64,000 nucleotides of DNA, taken from contig NC_079969.1 in the NCBI RefSeq assembly GCF_029852145.1, forward strand, positions 27,458,459 through 27,522,458, read 5' to 3'. The position numbers and the translations under genes were made by a program. The notes below the pieces were generated by a model. The model was not told where the DNA came from and made no database searches. It was given only the letters and a program-made list of their open reading frames with translations. Of this stretch, positions 23,001-33,927 are shown in pieces. The stretch's first letter is position 1. The number at the start of each line of letters is the position of its first letter. Source of the stretch: Microplitis mediator. Its lineage: Eukaryota > Arthropoda > Insecta > Hymenoptera > Braconidae.

Positions 23001-26000
23001 TCACCAAATCAGGGCGAATCTCCACTCCACAGACCAGTAACCGAATCCGTTGGCCAGAGTTCCGCCCCAGTTGGTTCGAAAAATTTACCAATAACAGCAA
23101 TAACCGTAGATGAATCATCAACAATAACAAATAAAAATAACAACGTGCCTTCCTCAACTAGCAGTGATATGTGTTCAAGTACCGAACTTTTAAAGTCCAA
23201 TGATCCAAAGACATTGAGTCCTGTGTCTGTCGCTAATTATCTTGATACTCAATTGAGGCAAGACACCGCTGCGACTAGTGATTCTCTTGGTTCCCCAAAA
23301 TCTTGTGAACAATCTGTATCATTGACATCACGAACTAATTTAAATAGTAGTAATAATAGTAGTAGTAATAGCAATAGCAATAATAACACTAATAATAATA
23401 ATAATAATAGTAGTAGTAGCGGTAGTGATAATAATGAACGCAATGACGATGGATTAAATGCGAGTGATAAAAACAATACCGGTGATAAGGATAAAGTTAA
23501 TCTTGCAAGTCCATTGATAACTGCTACCACTACTGTTGTTAACAGTGATAGTTGTGATAATCGATTATTACAGTGTGCTAAGACATCTGGTACTGGTACT
23601 GGTACTAGTAGTGGTACTGGTCCTAGTACTGGTACTGGTGCTGGTGCTACTACTGCTACTGGGACAACAATAACGAGTGTTGCTGAAAGTATGGTAATAA
23701 AAAACACTGAGGACAATTGTCCTGTTGAAAGTGATAAAGTTGAAAAAAATGTGGGTGAGATTAAACAGGAAGAAGGGAGCGATGGCGTTGTCAAGACCGA
23801 GGAATTGCTTGAGGATAAAAAATTAGATGGTGTTGATACTGTGCATCAAAATAATAATATTATCCAAGATGGTGAGCAGTCTGATAGTAAAAATATTATT
23901 CCAAAGCCGTGTAGTCCGAGTTGTGATGATAAAAATAACTCGGATGCTGATAAAAGTGAGCATTTAAATTTGGACAATAATAAACTTGGTAAGACTGAAG
24001 TTGAGCCTGATGATACGAGGCAGGAAAATGAAGCCAAGAGTCAGTTGGTACTGAAGGCTGATAATATTAAAGGTGAGGTGGAAAGTAAATGTCAGGTTCC
24101 GACTCAACCGCAAGCTCAAGTTCAAGCTCAAGCTCAAGTACAAGGCTCTGCTCAACGGATTGTCAAGCGCGATAAACCTGGCCAGCAAAAAAGTCCTGAT
24201 GAAGGCACGAAGAAGGCTACGGAACCGCCAGAAAGTTTACCCTCGCCACTAGATGATGATCCGCAGCCAATAAGAATAACTCCGCCTTTGTACACTTACT
24301 CAAATCCTGTGGTACTTCAACGCGATGACACGCCGAGTCCGGCCGCGCAGGTTGACGTCGACGGATCAAGTGAAGTTGAAAACATGAAACGGAAAAGACG
24401 GAGAAAACAAGAATTAGAAGGTCGTCAGGATGTCATTTGTATTGAGGACAATGACGACACACATTTTGTCGACAGACTCAATCCGACAATGAACTCTGAG
24501 GATTTTGTTAAACGTACGGGTGGTAAATCGTTGCTCGAACAATTGCTTATTGAAATACCCAATGACAGCAGTGAGAAACGTTCATTACGTACGCGATCAC
24601 AGAAGTTAAATAGTCCGGATATTGCCAAGACACCTAAATGCAGTCCGCATGCTGGAGTTGGGGTTGCGGTTGGTGTTGGTGTTGGTGTTGGTATTGGTGT
24701 TGGTACTGCGGGAAGAGCCGAAGAACGACGTAGTATATCACCGTACGCAAAAGCTAGTCCTAAATTAGGTTTGTCGAAGCTGTCACCCAACACTGCCAAC
24801 ACTCCGAGTACAAATACACCGACACCAGCTACTGGGACAACCGTTGGAGTTAAAAGTAATAAACGCAGAAGATTAGAAAGCGAGAGTTCCGTTGCCTCAA
24901 GTACTGCCGACGAACCACCACCAAAATTGGGCAAACGTAAATCATCGGAAAATGCTGCTGAGCTTATAAAAGTTTACATGGGCGTTGAAGAAGCTGGTCA
25001 TATTAAAAAACAATTACACGCTAAAGACGAACAATCCAAAAAGGGTTTTAGTATACTTGCTAAAGCTAAAAAAGGTGATTATATATTTTATTTTAATTAT
25101 TTATAAAATAAGGGACCCAATGTCTGATCACTTTTCCTCGGAGTCATATGAGATTTAATTTTTTTTTTAATTATTAAAGCCATTGTTGGATAGTTCCCCC
25201 TCTCCCACACGGAGAAAAAATTTTTATTGGACTTGAACTGTCGTAACTTTATTAAAAAATATTATTTATTCAACTGGAAATATAAAAACTCTAAATTTTT
25301 ACTGTATGTAATTTTTGCTGTCGACAGTAATTTATTTTTTTGTCAAGTATGTAAATATTTTATCTAGTTCGATAGTTATTTTACTATCAGTAATTATTTT
25401 TATTTATCGTTTCTTATATAACAATTATATAAATGTATAAATTGTATCAAAATTTATCGGATAATTAACTCGTTATCAGGTATTGGGTTATCAACTCCTG
25501 ATACACAGAAAAAAAAGATTTCTTTGATGATACTGAAGTTAGCCGACGTCTAATAATTTTTGAAATTTATTTGAAACTATAAATAATAAAAAAAAAATAT
25601 TTGAAAAAATTGCACTTATAGTTTTTTAAATTTTCTACATCCGCATATTTTTAGATTTTTTTTTTGTAATTTATTTGTTGAAAAAAAAAATCAAAAAATT
25701 TTTAATTGTCGGCTAACTTCGGGATCATTTTTTTGCCTCAAATTTTTTTTCTTATCCCGAAAATTTTTTGCGCGAAAAAATCATTTTTTTCTGTATAAAA
25801 TTTATTTGAATAAATAAAAAAAAAAATTATTTAAAAATTAAATTCTAGGTCCAATTTTAGTTGACGTTGAATCGTCAGATGACGAGCCTCTGATAGATAT
25901 GGCAGCAAAAGCAAGAATGCGATTGACTGATGAAACTGCATCATCAAAGCTCAAAGATCAAAAGTAAGTAATTATTGACAGTAATGATAATAACTAGTAC

Positions 26001-28001
26001 TAATGATTACTATTATTTATAGATCAACATTGAGTACTCCAGTGGGTGGTCAATTAAACTCGAGTAACGTATCGAATTTTAATGCAACACGTGTTCAAAG
26101 GGAGAGTAGACTATTAACGACAAAACAACCGGGTAATGTTAATTCACTGTCGGTGGGTAAAGAACGACTACGTGGTACATCTGTGTCGAGTAATGAATCC
26201 GTTGGTGAAGTAACGACTCGTAGATCTGTAAGACAAAGTGCTGTCTCACCATTGGCTACACCAGCAAGCAATACAAGAGGCGCATCCAGATCTATGGAGG
26301 ATGTTAATAGACGAAAAACACGGAGTGGTGCTGGTAAGTATCATACGTAATTGAAATTAAATTTTGTTATTATAATATTGTGTTACACAAAATTTAATTT
26401 TACTTAATTTAAGTATCGTTAATTAATGAACAATGTAAAAATAAAAAACTTAAATAATTATGTTTATTATTAGAAATTTTAAGTATTCATTTTTTATTTT
26501 TAAATTAATAGATTAGAGTAGACTACAAAATAGAGTAGAGTGTTTTGTTATGTAATTATTATTATTGTTATTAATATTATTTTGTTTATCAATCGAAATT
26601 TGTTTGTTGAATTGTATAATTTGAGTCTAGTTGTCATTGTTTAGATTATCGACTGTAAGCTCACTGAGAACAATCAAAGTATAACCTGAAACATTAATAA
26701 AACAAATAAATATTTTTCTATACATTTGAAATAATTAACTGCGAGTTACTCTAAAGTATCAGTTATTTATTTATATTTTTTATTTTTTTTTCGTGCAATT
26801 TACAAGCTTTACTTCTTACTTTATTAGCTTTGTTTTTAAACTGCGAACAAGGATTTATAACCCTGTATAATTTTACTTGTCTACTCTGCTGTGATTGGTC
26901 GGACATATTATTGGATAATAGTGAACCAATGGCGGGAGAGTTCAAGCTTAGGATTAAACAAGGATTTTAACCTTAAAAATAGCGGTTTGTAAGTCGCTGT
27001 CTTACCCGCCACTTTTTAAAAGTATTCAAAGACTGAATTTTATTAATTAATTTAAAAAAGAAAACGCTGTTACAATTTCGCCGAGATGTAAATTTGAAAA
27101 AAAATTACTTGCAAAAGTCACGGAAAATTTTTAAAAAGTGGCGGGAACTGTCAGAGAATGGACTTAAATATTTTTCCACATGAAGGACTGAGTTTAACTT
27201 TGAAAAATTATAAATTATAAACTAAAGTCGGTCTGATATTTTGTGTAAACATTTTTTTAAATTTCCCGGGTATTTTCGTAACTCAAGTTGTTTTACTCAG
27301 GTAATATTTAGATTGTTTGTAGACTGATGACATATAGGTTATTTGAACAATAAAAATGGTGAATTTAACCCTTGAGCACTCGCGTGAACAATAAAGTCTC
27401 ACGCTTCGGCGCATGCGCGGAAATTTTAAACGTTAAATAGAAAAATATTATGCACTTACAGTAATGACACAATTGCAATTTATTTGAATATTTCTAAAAA
27501 AATTTACTAAACTTTGATGTCACTTTTGAACTTTGTAAACAATCACCGGAGTAACAAGCGAAAAAAATGGCGGCAAATGCCGAAAATATTCGGAATTACC
27601 CGAATTTACCCGAAGCGTATTAATTTTACCCGTACTTTGCTCGCGTGATAATAAAAAGTCTCAAATTCTTCAAAATATTTTCTAAACTTAAAATAATTTT
27701 TAAATTTCAAATCATAAGAGGCATAAAATTTAATGAAGACAAACATATTTCACTAGGTCATTCCTTTTTAAATATTTCAAATCAAGCGTGAGAAGAAAAA
27801 CTCAGCGCGGGTGCTCAAAGGTTGACATTAATGAATAAAAAAATGAGACTTAAATTATACGATAAATAGATAATTATTATAATTATAATTATAATTTTTT
27901 AATTAAAATGGATAAAATGGTACAGTGGGAACGTTGTTTTAGTGACAGCTGAGACAGCAGAACAGGCGAAACGGAGACGAATATCACGAGAAAACAAATG
28001 A
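17074..28001 (+). CDS. Ncoa6: Nuclear receptor coactivator 6 (NCOA6/ASC-2), seven coding exons
   Basis: Nuclear scaffold of the MLL3/4-type (fly Trr) histone H3K4 methyltransferase complexes, bridging to nuclear receptors. Exons 17074-17200, 17839-21258, 21743-22135, 22213-25074, 25849-25963, 26023-26333 and 27943-28001 join in phase to ~2428 residues; human NCOA6 has ~2060. Residues ~50-90 (VEPWNSVRVTFSIPREAALR and LGILSVQVEGD) match the conserved N-terminal NCOA6 domain almost word for word. L345-V-N-L-L349 is an LxxLL box in the context SPLLVNLLQ, as in vertebrates. The rest is low complexity: poly-Q around 19040-19110 and 19600-19640, Thr/Asn, Gly-Ala (20611-20670), Ser-Asn (23340-23430), a GTGTG-type run (23590-23660) and VGVGVG (24655-24710). 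Conserved-looking acidic/basic segments are VDVESSDDEPLIDMAAKARM (fifth exon) and a C-terminal KRRRISRENK. The start MAADSDGD follows an acceptor at 17072. Opposite-strand ORFs over the exons are shadows. Confidence 0.93.
17290..17652. mobile_element. Inverted-repeat element in Ncoa6 intron 1 (same family as 58-605)
   Basis: The left end GGGATTCTCAGGCACCCCCT with CTTTTTAAAAATAT is roughly inverted to the right end ATTTTTAAAAAGTGGGACAC and TGTCTGAGAATTCCCTTAAA. The interior line CACTCCTAATTGATAACAAC also occurs at about 490-510, confirming family membership. The ends are more diverged than in the first copy. Confidence 0.7.
21259..21742 (+). other. Ncoa6 intron 2
   Basis: AT-rich intron between donor GGTAAGATT at 21259 and acceptor TTGTAACAG at 21742. 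Inside, AAAAAAGGTCCTGAGG, AAGTTACAGAGATA and a partial complement near 21520-21570 suggest a decayed inverted repeat; nothing coding is seen. Confidence 0.5.
25075..25848 (+). other. Ncoa6 intron 4, containing a MITE
   Basis: Runs from the donor GGTGATTA at 25075 to the acceptor AAATTCTAG at 25848. A complete MITE family 1 copy occupies 25526-25729; the rest is AT-rich with no exon. Confidence 0.6.
25526..25729. mobile_element. MITE family 1 copy in Ncoa6 intron 4
   Basis: Ends GATGATACTGAAGTTAGCCG and GTCGGCTAACTTCGGGATCA are inverted, with the core TGCACTTATAGTTTTTTAAA and TTTTCTACATCCGCATATTT. Confidence 0.9.
26990..27168. mobile_element. Short inverted-repeat element (family of 58-605)
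   Basis: The left end CTGTCTTACCCGCCACTTTT with TTAAAAGTATTCAAAGAC is inverted to the right end ATTTTTAAAAAGTGGCGGGA and ACTGTCAGAGAATGGACTTA. It is shorter (~180 bp) than the copies at 58-605 and 17290-17652. Confidence 0.7.
27361..27830. mobile_element. ~470-bp MITE-like element with ~24-bp inverted ends
   Basis: The left end GAATTTAACCCTTGAGCACT followed by CGCG pairs with the right end CGCGGGTGCTCAAAGGTTGA. A second inner pair, GCGTGAACAATAAAGTCTCA against GCGTGATAATAAAAAGTCTC, is direct. GC-rich patches (GCTTCGGCGCATGCGCGG) stand out from the AT-rich intron. No ORF is seen. Confidence 0.65.
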
Positions 28002-28230
28002 CCTTCGGGAAGCGACCTTGACAGTGATTAGCTATCGTCGCTCGTCAAGGCATTTATTGTCTGGTTATTTGTCTAGTGCCAACGGTTATTTGATATCTAT
28101 CGCCGTGTGGCTGGACCCCACCTGGTGAATCCCATGTACGTGTCAAATTGCGCACAACTTATTATTATTATTAATAATATTTAAAATATAACAATACAAT
28201 AAAAAAAAACTACATGCTCTAAAATCAGTC
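28002..28230 (+). other. Ncoa6 3' untranslated region (approximate)
   Basis: After TGA at 27999-28001 comes a less AT-rich stretch (GCTATCGTCGCTCGTCAAGG, GTGTGGCTGGACCCCACCTG). The AATAAA at 28198-28203 is a reasonable polyadenylation signal. Longer 3' ends are possible. Confidence 0.45.
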
Positions 28231-29662
28231 TCAAATAGATAAATAAATATAAAATATATAAAAGTAAAGGTGTCTAAAGTAAAAGGCATGGCCGTGTTAT
28301 GACACTTGATCTCAATGTGTTACGTGTTATTAATAAATAATTAAAAATTATTAACATGAGCATCAAATGCTTGTTATTAATGAGCTCAAAGCTCGGGCTT
28401 TCGCGGGTTTATTATTTTGGCGAACGTGCATTTTACTTTTAGATGTCTTACTTTTGCTAGTTTAGTTACTTAGCTTTTTACATCATCACTATTTAGAATT
28501 ATTAATAATAATAATAATAATAATATTAATTTAAATAATATTTATAATTATTATCTTTGTAATATTAATTGTAGACTAAGTAACTAAACTACCACGAGTA
28601 TCAGTTACTAACTGCCGAGTTGTTGAAAAATAATTAAAATCCCTGTTATATTCTTCTTACAATAGTTGCGATCTATGGTCGTGTTAAAAAATAAATAATA
28701 ATAATGACTAATTAATTAATTAATCAATCAATCAATAATGAAAGTTTGATAAATATTTCGCAATTTTAATAATATTTATATTTCACTATACTCGTGTGTC
28801 CGTAATTGTTCCTGGTGATTATGATCTTTTGTACAAAAAAAAAAAAGAAAAAAAAAATTAATTATTTAAATGAAAATAATAATGACATGTAGACTGGGTC
28901 GAAAGAGCTGCAACAAAAATTGTTAAATTATTTTAAAAAAGTTTAAATTAATTACGCGCCATAATCTGACCGTACTGCCGTTGTTAATATCAAATACCAA
29001 ATTACTATACGCTCTTGACGAAGCGATTTTAATTAATATTAAAAATCGTTTATTAAATCCTTGGGTAAATTTGTGGGGAAAAAATTTGAAGTTTAAAAAT
29101 ACATCACATTAATTATTGAAAGATTTTCTTTTAAAGTTTTGCTTTATTTGTGTTTTTGTTTTTTTGTATCGTAGGGTAAATTATCTAGTCCCCAGTTTTG
29201 AATTTTTTTTTTTTATAAATTCATGTGCTAAAAGATTTGAATTTTTTCTTTTTTTGAATTATCGAGCAACTAAATTCTAATTTTATGCTTGTTGAGAAAA
29301 TTATCATTGAAATTTAGATTTTTGAAAATTTTTTTTGTATAAACAGAATACGAATTTTTTCTACGTTATATCTGTAATAAATATTCAATTAATTTGAACA
29401 TAATTTCGATTTTTTTTACTTTTTGTAGCAAAAAAAAAAATTGAGTTCAATTTTCTACTAAACCGGAAGTAAAAAATAAATAAATTTCCATTGAAATTCT
29501 AGTGGTTTGTCCATTCAGACTTTTTATTAAAACAATAATTAAAGGAAACCGAAATAAATCAATTCAAAATTATTTAAATATATCGGGGTCTGGCAATCGG
29601 AAGCTAGTAGACAAAAATCATAAGTAATTATATTAATTGTAATTATAAATTTCTGTCTTAGT

Positions 29663-29852
29663 TATGACAGTAAAGTTGACGGACATCGGACAATTTCTAA
29701 AATTTGAAAATAATAAAATAAAATTTTTTCAACAAAAAAATTAAAAAATGACTTTTAGAAAAATCTAAAGTCAGTATATAAATTTTTTATGTTATTAATT
29801 TTTTTATATGTAATTTAAAAATTGTCTTATGTCCGCTACATTTACACTCATG
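29663..29852. mobile_element. MITE family 2-like copy, diverged
   Basis: Ends TATGACAGTAAAGTTGACGG with ACATCGGACAATTT, and AAAATTGTCTTATGTCCGCT with ACATTTACACTCAT, are inverted. The core around TTTTTCAACAAAAAAATTAA differs from typical family 2 copies. Confidence 0.7.
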
Positions 29853-32800
29853 TATTAGTTCTCATGTCTTTTTTTTTTGTACAAAATATTTTGAAAGTTA
29901 TTCAAAATAAATTTGATTGTTTATAAAATTTAATTTTTGTTTTTCCAAAAAGAAAATCTTTCGGTAAAAATGTCAAAAAAAAAAATGTATAATTTAAAAA
30001 TATAAAACAGAAGGATTTATTTTATTTATACAAAACGTCGGGGTAATTTGCATAAATATAAAAAAAAAAAAAAACAAAAAAAAAAATGAAATTTAATTAC
30101 TAAGTAATGAGTAATAAAAAAAATGGATACAATGTTAATTTGATAGGTAATATATGGATGACTATATTTTGTAAATAATTTCTTGTATAAAAAAAAATAT
30201 TAATGATAATAATAATAAATAATAAATAACACAAGCACTTGACACTGTAAATATAAAGCAACATAAAAATGAAAAATGTTTAAATTTCTATCTATAAATA
30301 TAAATATAAATATATATTACTACTTCTATAACTATTAATATTAATAGATATAAAAAAAATGTGCAACTTTATTGTCATTAATAAATAAATAAATAAATTA
30401 ATTAAGTATTTTTCACTCTTAAATTTTCGTAAAAATAATGAATTTAAAATAACAAAGAAAATATATATAAAATATATATTAAATATTTAATCTTCCTCTT
30501 TAGCACACATCAAAAAATAACACACACTTAGTATGTATATTGATATATATATATTAATTTAATGAATAATAGTAATGATAATAATGATAGTAAATAATAT
30601 AAGAATATACATTAATTATAAGTAATAAATAATAAATAATAATTAATTAATAATAATAATGAGTAATAATAATAATAATTAATAATTATAACACTTATGT
30701 ATATTTATACATCAGTAGAAATTATGTCGATGGTTTATTGTTTGATTCGCGGTCAGAGAATCTAGTTTTCTATTGTATAAATATGTAAATTATACAGTTA
30801 AGAATTTAAATGTTTAAAAAAAAAATAATGTACCGCTTTTTTTATCGCCATCGATTTACTTTCCCTTAATAATTAATTCATTCATTAATTCATTAACTAG
30901 TAATCAATCAATCAATTAATTAAATATACACATATATAGATATATATCAATACAACATTTTTTTCATATTATTATTATTTATAAATTTTATAAATTCGTC
31001 TATTGATATACTTTATTATTATAAATATAAATATAAATATATTGCAGTAAATAAATGAGAATATCAGGCATTGGAGGATTTTTAAAAAAATCTGCAATTA
31101 AATTAAAAATTAATGTCTTATTTTTTTAATTAATTTGTTTATAAAAAAACAATATAAGTTATTTAATAATTAAATGTTGCTTGTTTTTTAATTATTATTA
31201 TTAGTATATATTGTATATATAGCATGCGTATTTTTAAATTCATTTATTAATTGATTAATAAATCAGTTAATTATTAATTATTAAATATAAATGTATATAA
31301 AATATAATGTAACTCACATGTTAAATTTAATTATTTTTGTTTTGTTTCTTCTCTTTTTTTTATTATAATTATTATTTTTATTGTAATCTGTACAATTTTA
31401 AATGCGTAGTGGTGCAATTGATTAATTAATTTTAAATTAATTATCATTAATTGCATTGTAATTTTTTAAATTGTAAAATATTCCGTTTGACACTAGACTA
31501 ATTATGTTTTTAATGTTTCGTAATTTTTATTATCATTATTATTATTAATTACTATTATTAATTGTATAGTTAATTAATAAGAAATGTGAAGCTTAATATG
31601 TAAATAATTTTATTTTTGATTATTTTTTGACAGCGGTCACATTATCAAGGGGCTGTTATTTTTTTTAAGACATTTGTGTATAAAATAATTAAATTTATTT
31701 TAATTAATTGTCTAAATATTCATTAATTTACGTAATTAATATTTTTTTTAATTTCTATGGACTTTTTTCGAAATTGTACATAAATTTTGAATTCCAGTCA
31801 AATTTATTTTTGAAAATTTAAATTAAGTTTTATTTATTTAATTTTTTAAATTCAAATGGCGGCAAAAAATTAAAATTTAAAAAATTTAATAATTCAAAGT
31901 GTCTTAATCTAAGTATGTTTAGGTGTGATTAATTGCATTAATAATTAGTTAATCAATTGATTAATTGGTTGATTAATGAATGAATTAATTAATTAATTAA
32001 TTGTAATAACATTAAAAGAATACGCAATTATGTCTATAAGCCCCTTAATTATGTCGGCAGTGGGACAAAAAATATAATAAAAAATATGTATAAATTTGAT
32101 AAGTTTAAAAATAATTAGTGTGGGTATTTTGAAAGTTGGGCGGAAAAAAATAAAATAATTTGTATTTTTAGTATTTCAAAAGTGAATAATTATAAATAAA
32201 ATAACGCGTGGAAAAATATAATAAATAAAATGTAGTTAAAAAAAAATTAGATACTGATATTATATTTGTAGAAAAATTAAAAATGAAAAAAAAAATCAGG
32301 CACGTGAGTGGACGCTAATTAATTAATTATAAAGTTTACAAACAAACAAAATACAACTTTATTATATAATTAATTAATAATTAATATTATTATTATTATT
32401 CTTATTATTATTATCATTATTATTATTACTATGCAAAAGCGAATACACGATATAGTAATTTGCTAATTGTACCTTTTAATAATTACTGATGTAGAAAAAA
32501 CATGGATGAAGAACGTTTTTTTTCTTGTTATCGATTAATTACCGTAGACCTATCAAAAAATGAAAAAATGTGTTAATAAAAAAAAAAATATTTAATTTAT
32601 GGATTTTATTTTCATGCCTCAATTCTATTTTTTTTTTTTATATTTAATATAAATACACACAAACTTTTGATTATTTTGATAACTTTGTATGGTCAAAAAA
32701 ATTAATTAATAAGATGACCGCTAGGTGGACATGTCGGAAATTTTTTTCTCACATGCGAACATTCATTTAATATGATATATGTATAAATATATATATGTTA

Positions 32801-33059
32801 ACTAAATCTTTGATTAGAACTCAGTGATTTATTTATAAAATATCAGCAATCAAAATTTTTTTAACTCTAAATATGGACTTCAATGTCCGCAGTTTAAAAA
32901 GCTCGTAATTTAAATTATTTAAATTTTACAAAAGATCAGCTTTGAGCAGAGTTTAGTCAGTTAATTAACTAATAATTATTTTAATTGTAATTTTTAATTG
33001 CTAGAAATAAAAAAGTTAAAAAGAAAGTAATTAAAATATTTGAAAATTCATGAGTGAAT

Positions 33060-33257
33060 TCATGACTGAAGTTCGCTGACGTCTGATAATTTTTGAATTT
33101 GTTTAAAAATGACAGATAATAAAAAAAAAAGTATTTAAAAAATTCTACATAGTTTTTAAAATTTTCTACATGTGCATATTTTTATAAATTTTTTTAAAAA
33201 TCCAATTGTGGAAAAAAAAATTCAAAAATTGGTAATTGTCTGTAACTTCAGTATCAT
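33060..33257. mobile_element. MITE family 1 copy upstream of DET1
   Basis: Ends CATGACTGAAGTTCGCTGAC and TTGTCTGTAACTTCAGTATC are inverted around the TTCTACATGTGCATATTT core. It is immediately followed by a family 2 element. Confidence 0.85.
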
Positions 33258-33431
33258 CAAACATCAGACAATTTTTAAATTATTAACAACTAGAGTAAAT
33301 AAATAATAAACCAAATTTGAAAAAATGTGCATTTAAAAAATTTAGAAATTAATAAGTGCATTTTTAAAATTATTTACTCTATTCATTTATAGTTTTATAT
33401 TTGTCTGATGTCTACTACATTCACATTCACG
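33258..33431. mobile_element. MITE family 2 copy upstream of DET1
   Basis: The left end AACATCAGACAATTTTTAAA is truncated; the right end is TTTGTCTGATGTCTACTACA with TTCACATTCAC. Internal AGAGTAAATAAATAA pairs with TTATTTACTCTATTC. Confidence 0.8.
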
Positions 33432-33927
33432 AAAATTCAAATAAATTATTTTTCGCGCCGTTCGCGCTTCTGTTGGTTTCTAATTTTTAAACTCGTAAAG
33501 CGATTGATCGATTGTTTATTGTCAAAAAATAGTTGAAAAAATATGAAAAGTGACTGTGATAATTGTTATTTAAATTTTTATACTCCAAAATAATTAATTA
33601 GTAATTAAATTACTCGATTATATGCTCAATCGAAACTAACGAATTGTTGAATAATTAATAATTAAAATCTTTAAAAATTCAAATAAATGACAATAACTTT
33701 TAATGAAAGTTAGGTTAATGATATAAAAATATATCAAATATATAAATAAATAAATTTATTTTTAAATTTATAATTAACCATAAAAATTTAAATAAATTTG
33801 ATTTTATTCAAATATTAAATGACAGAAAATAATTCCGCGGTAGTTTTTCAAAAATTAAAAAATGATCCAATAAAAAAAAGTTTTATCGTGTAAGATAAAG
33901 TTATGGAATTGATTACAAAATCAAAAA

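Larger units (their letters stand above)
26334..27942 (+). other. Ncoa6 last intron, with two repeat elements
   Basis: Donor CTGGTAAGTA at 26334, acceptor GTTGTTTTAG at 27942. It holds the repeat elements at 26990-27168 and 27361-27830; the rest is AT-rich. The final exon beyond it is short (59 bases) but its phase and basic C-terminal sequence fit. Confidence 0.6.
28231..33927. other. AT-rich spacer between Ncoa6 and DET1
   Basis: About 5.7 kb of very AT-rich sequence with ATT/AAT microsatellite stretches (for example 28500-28530, 30640-30690, 32385-32430), homopolymer runs and TTAATTAAT blocks. Three MITEs are recognisable (29663-29852, 33060-33257, 33258-33431). The DET1 promoter should lie in the GC-richer patch at about 33455-33510 (TTTTCGCGCCGTTCGCGCTT). 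No protein-coding exon or tRNA is seen. Confidence 0.5.

Noticed and set aside
28231..33927. A possible extra gene or tRNA in the long spacer
   Set aside because: I found no conserved protein segment, tRNA arms or paired splice sites; only AT-rich repeats and MITEs. A search tool could still find a non-coding RNA that I cannot see.
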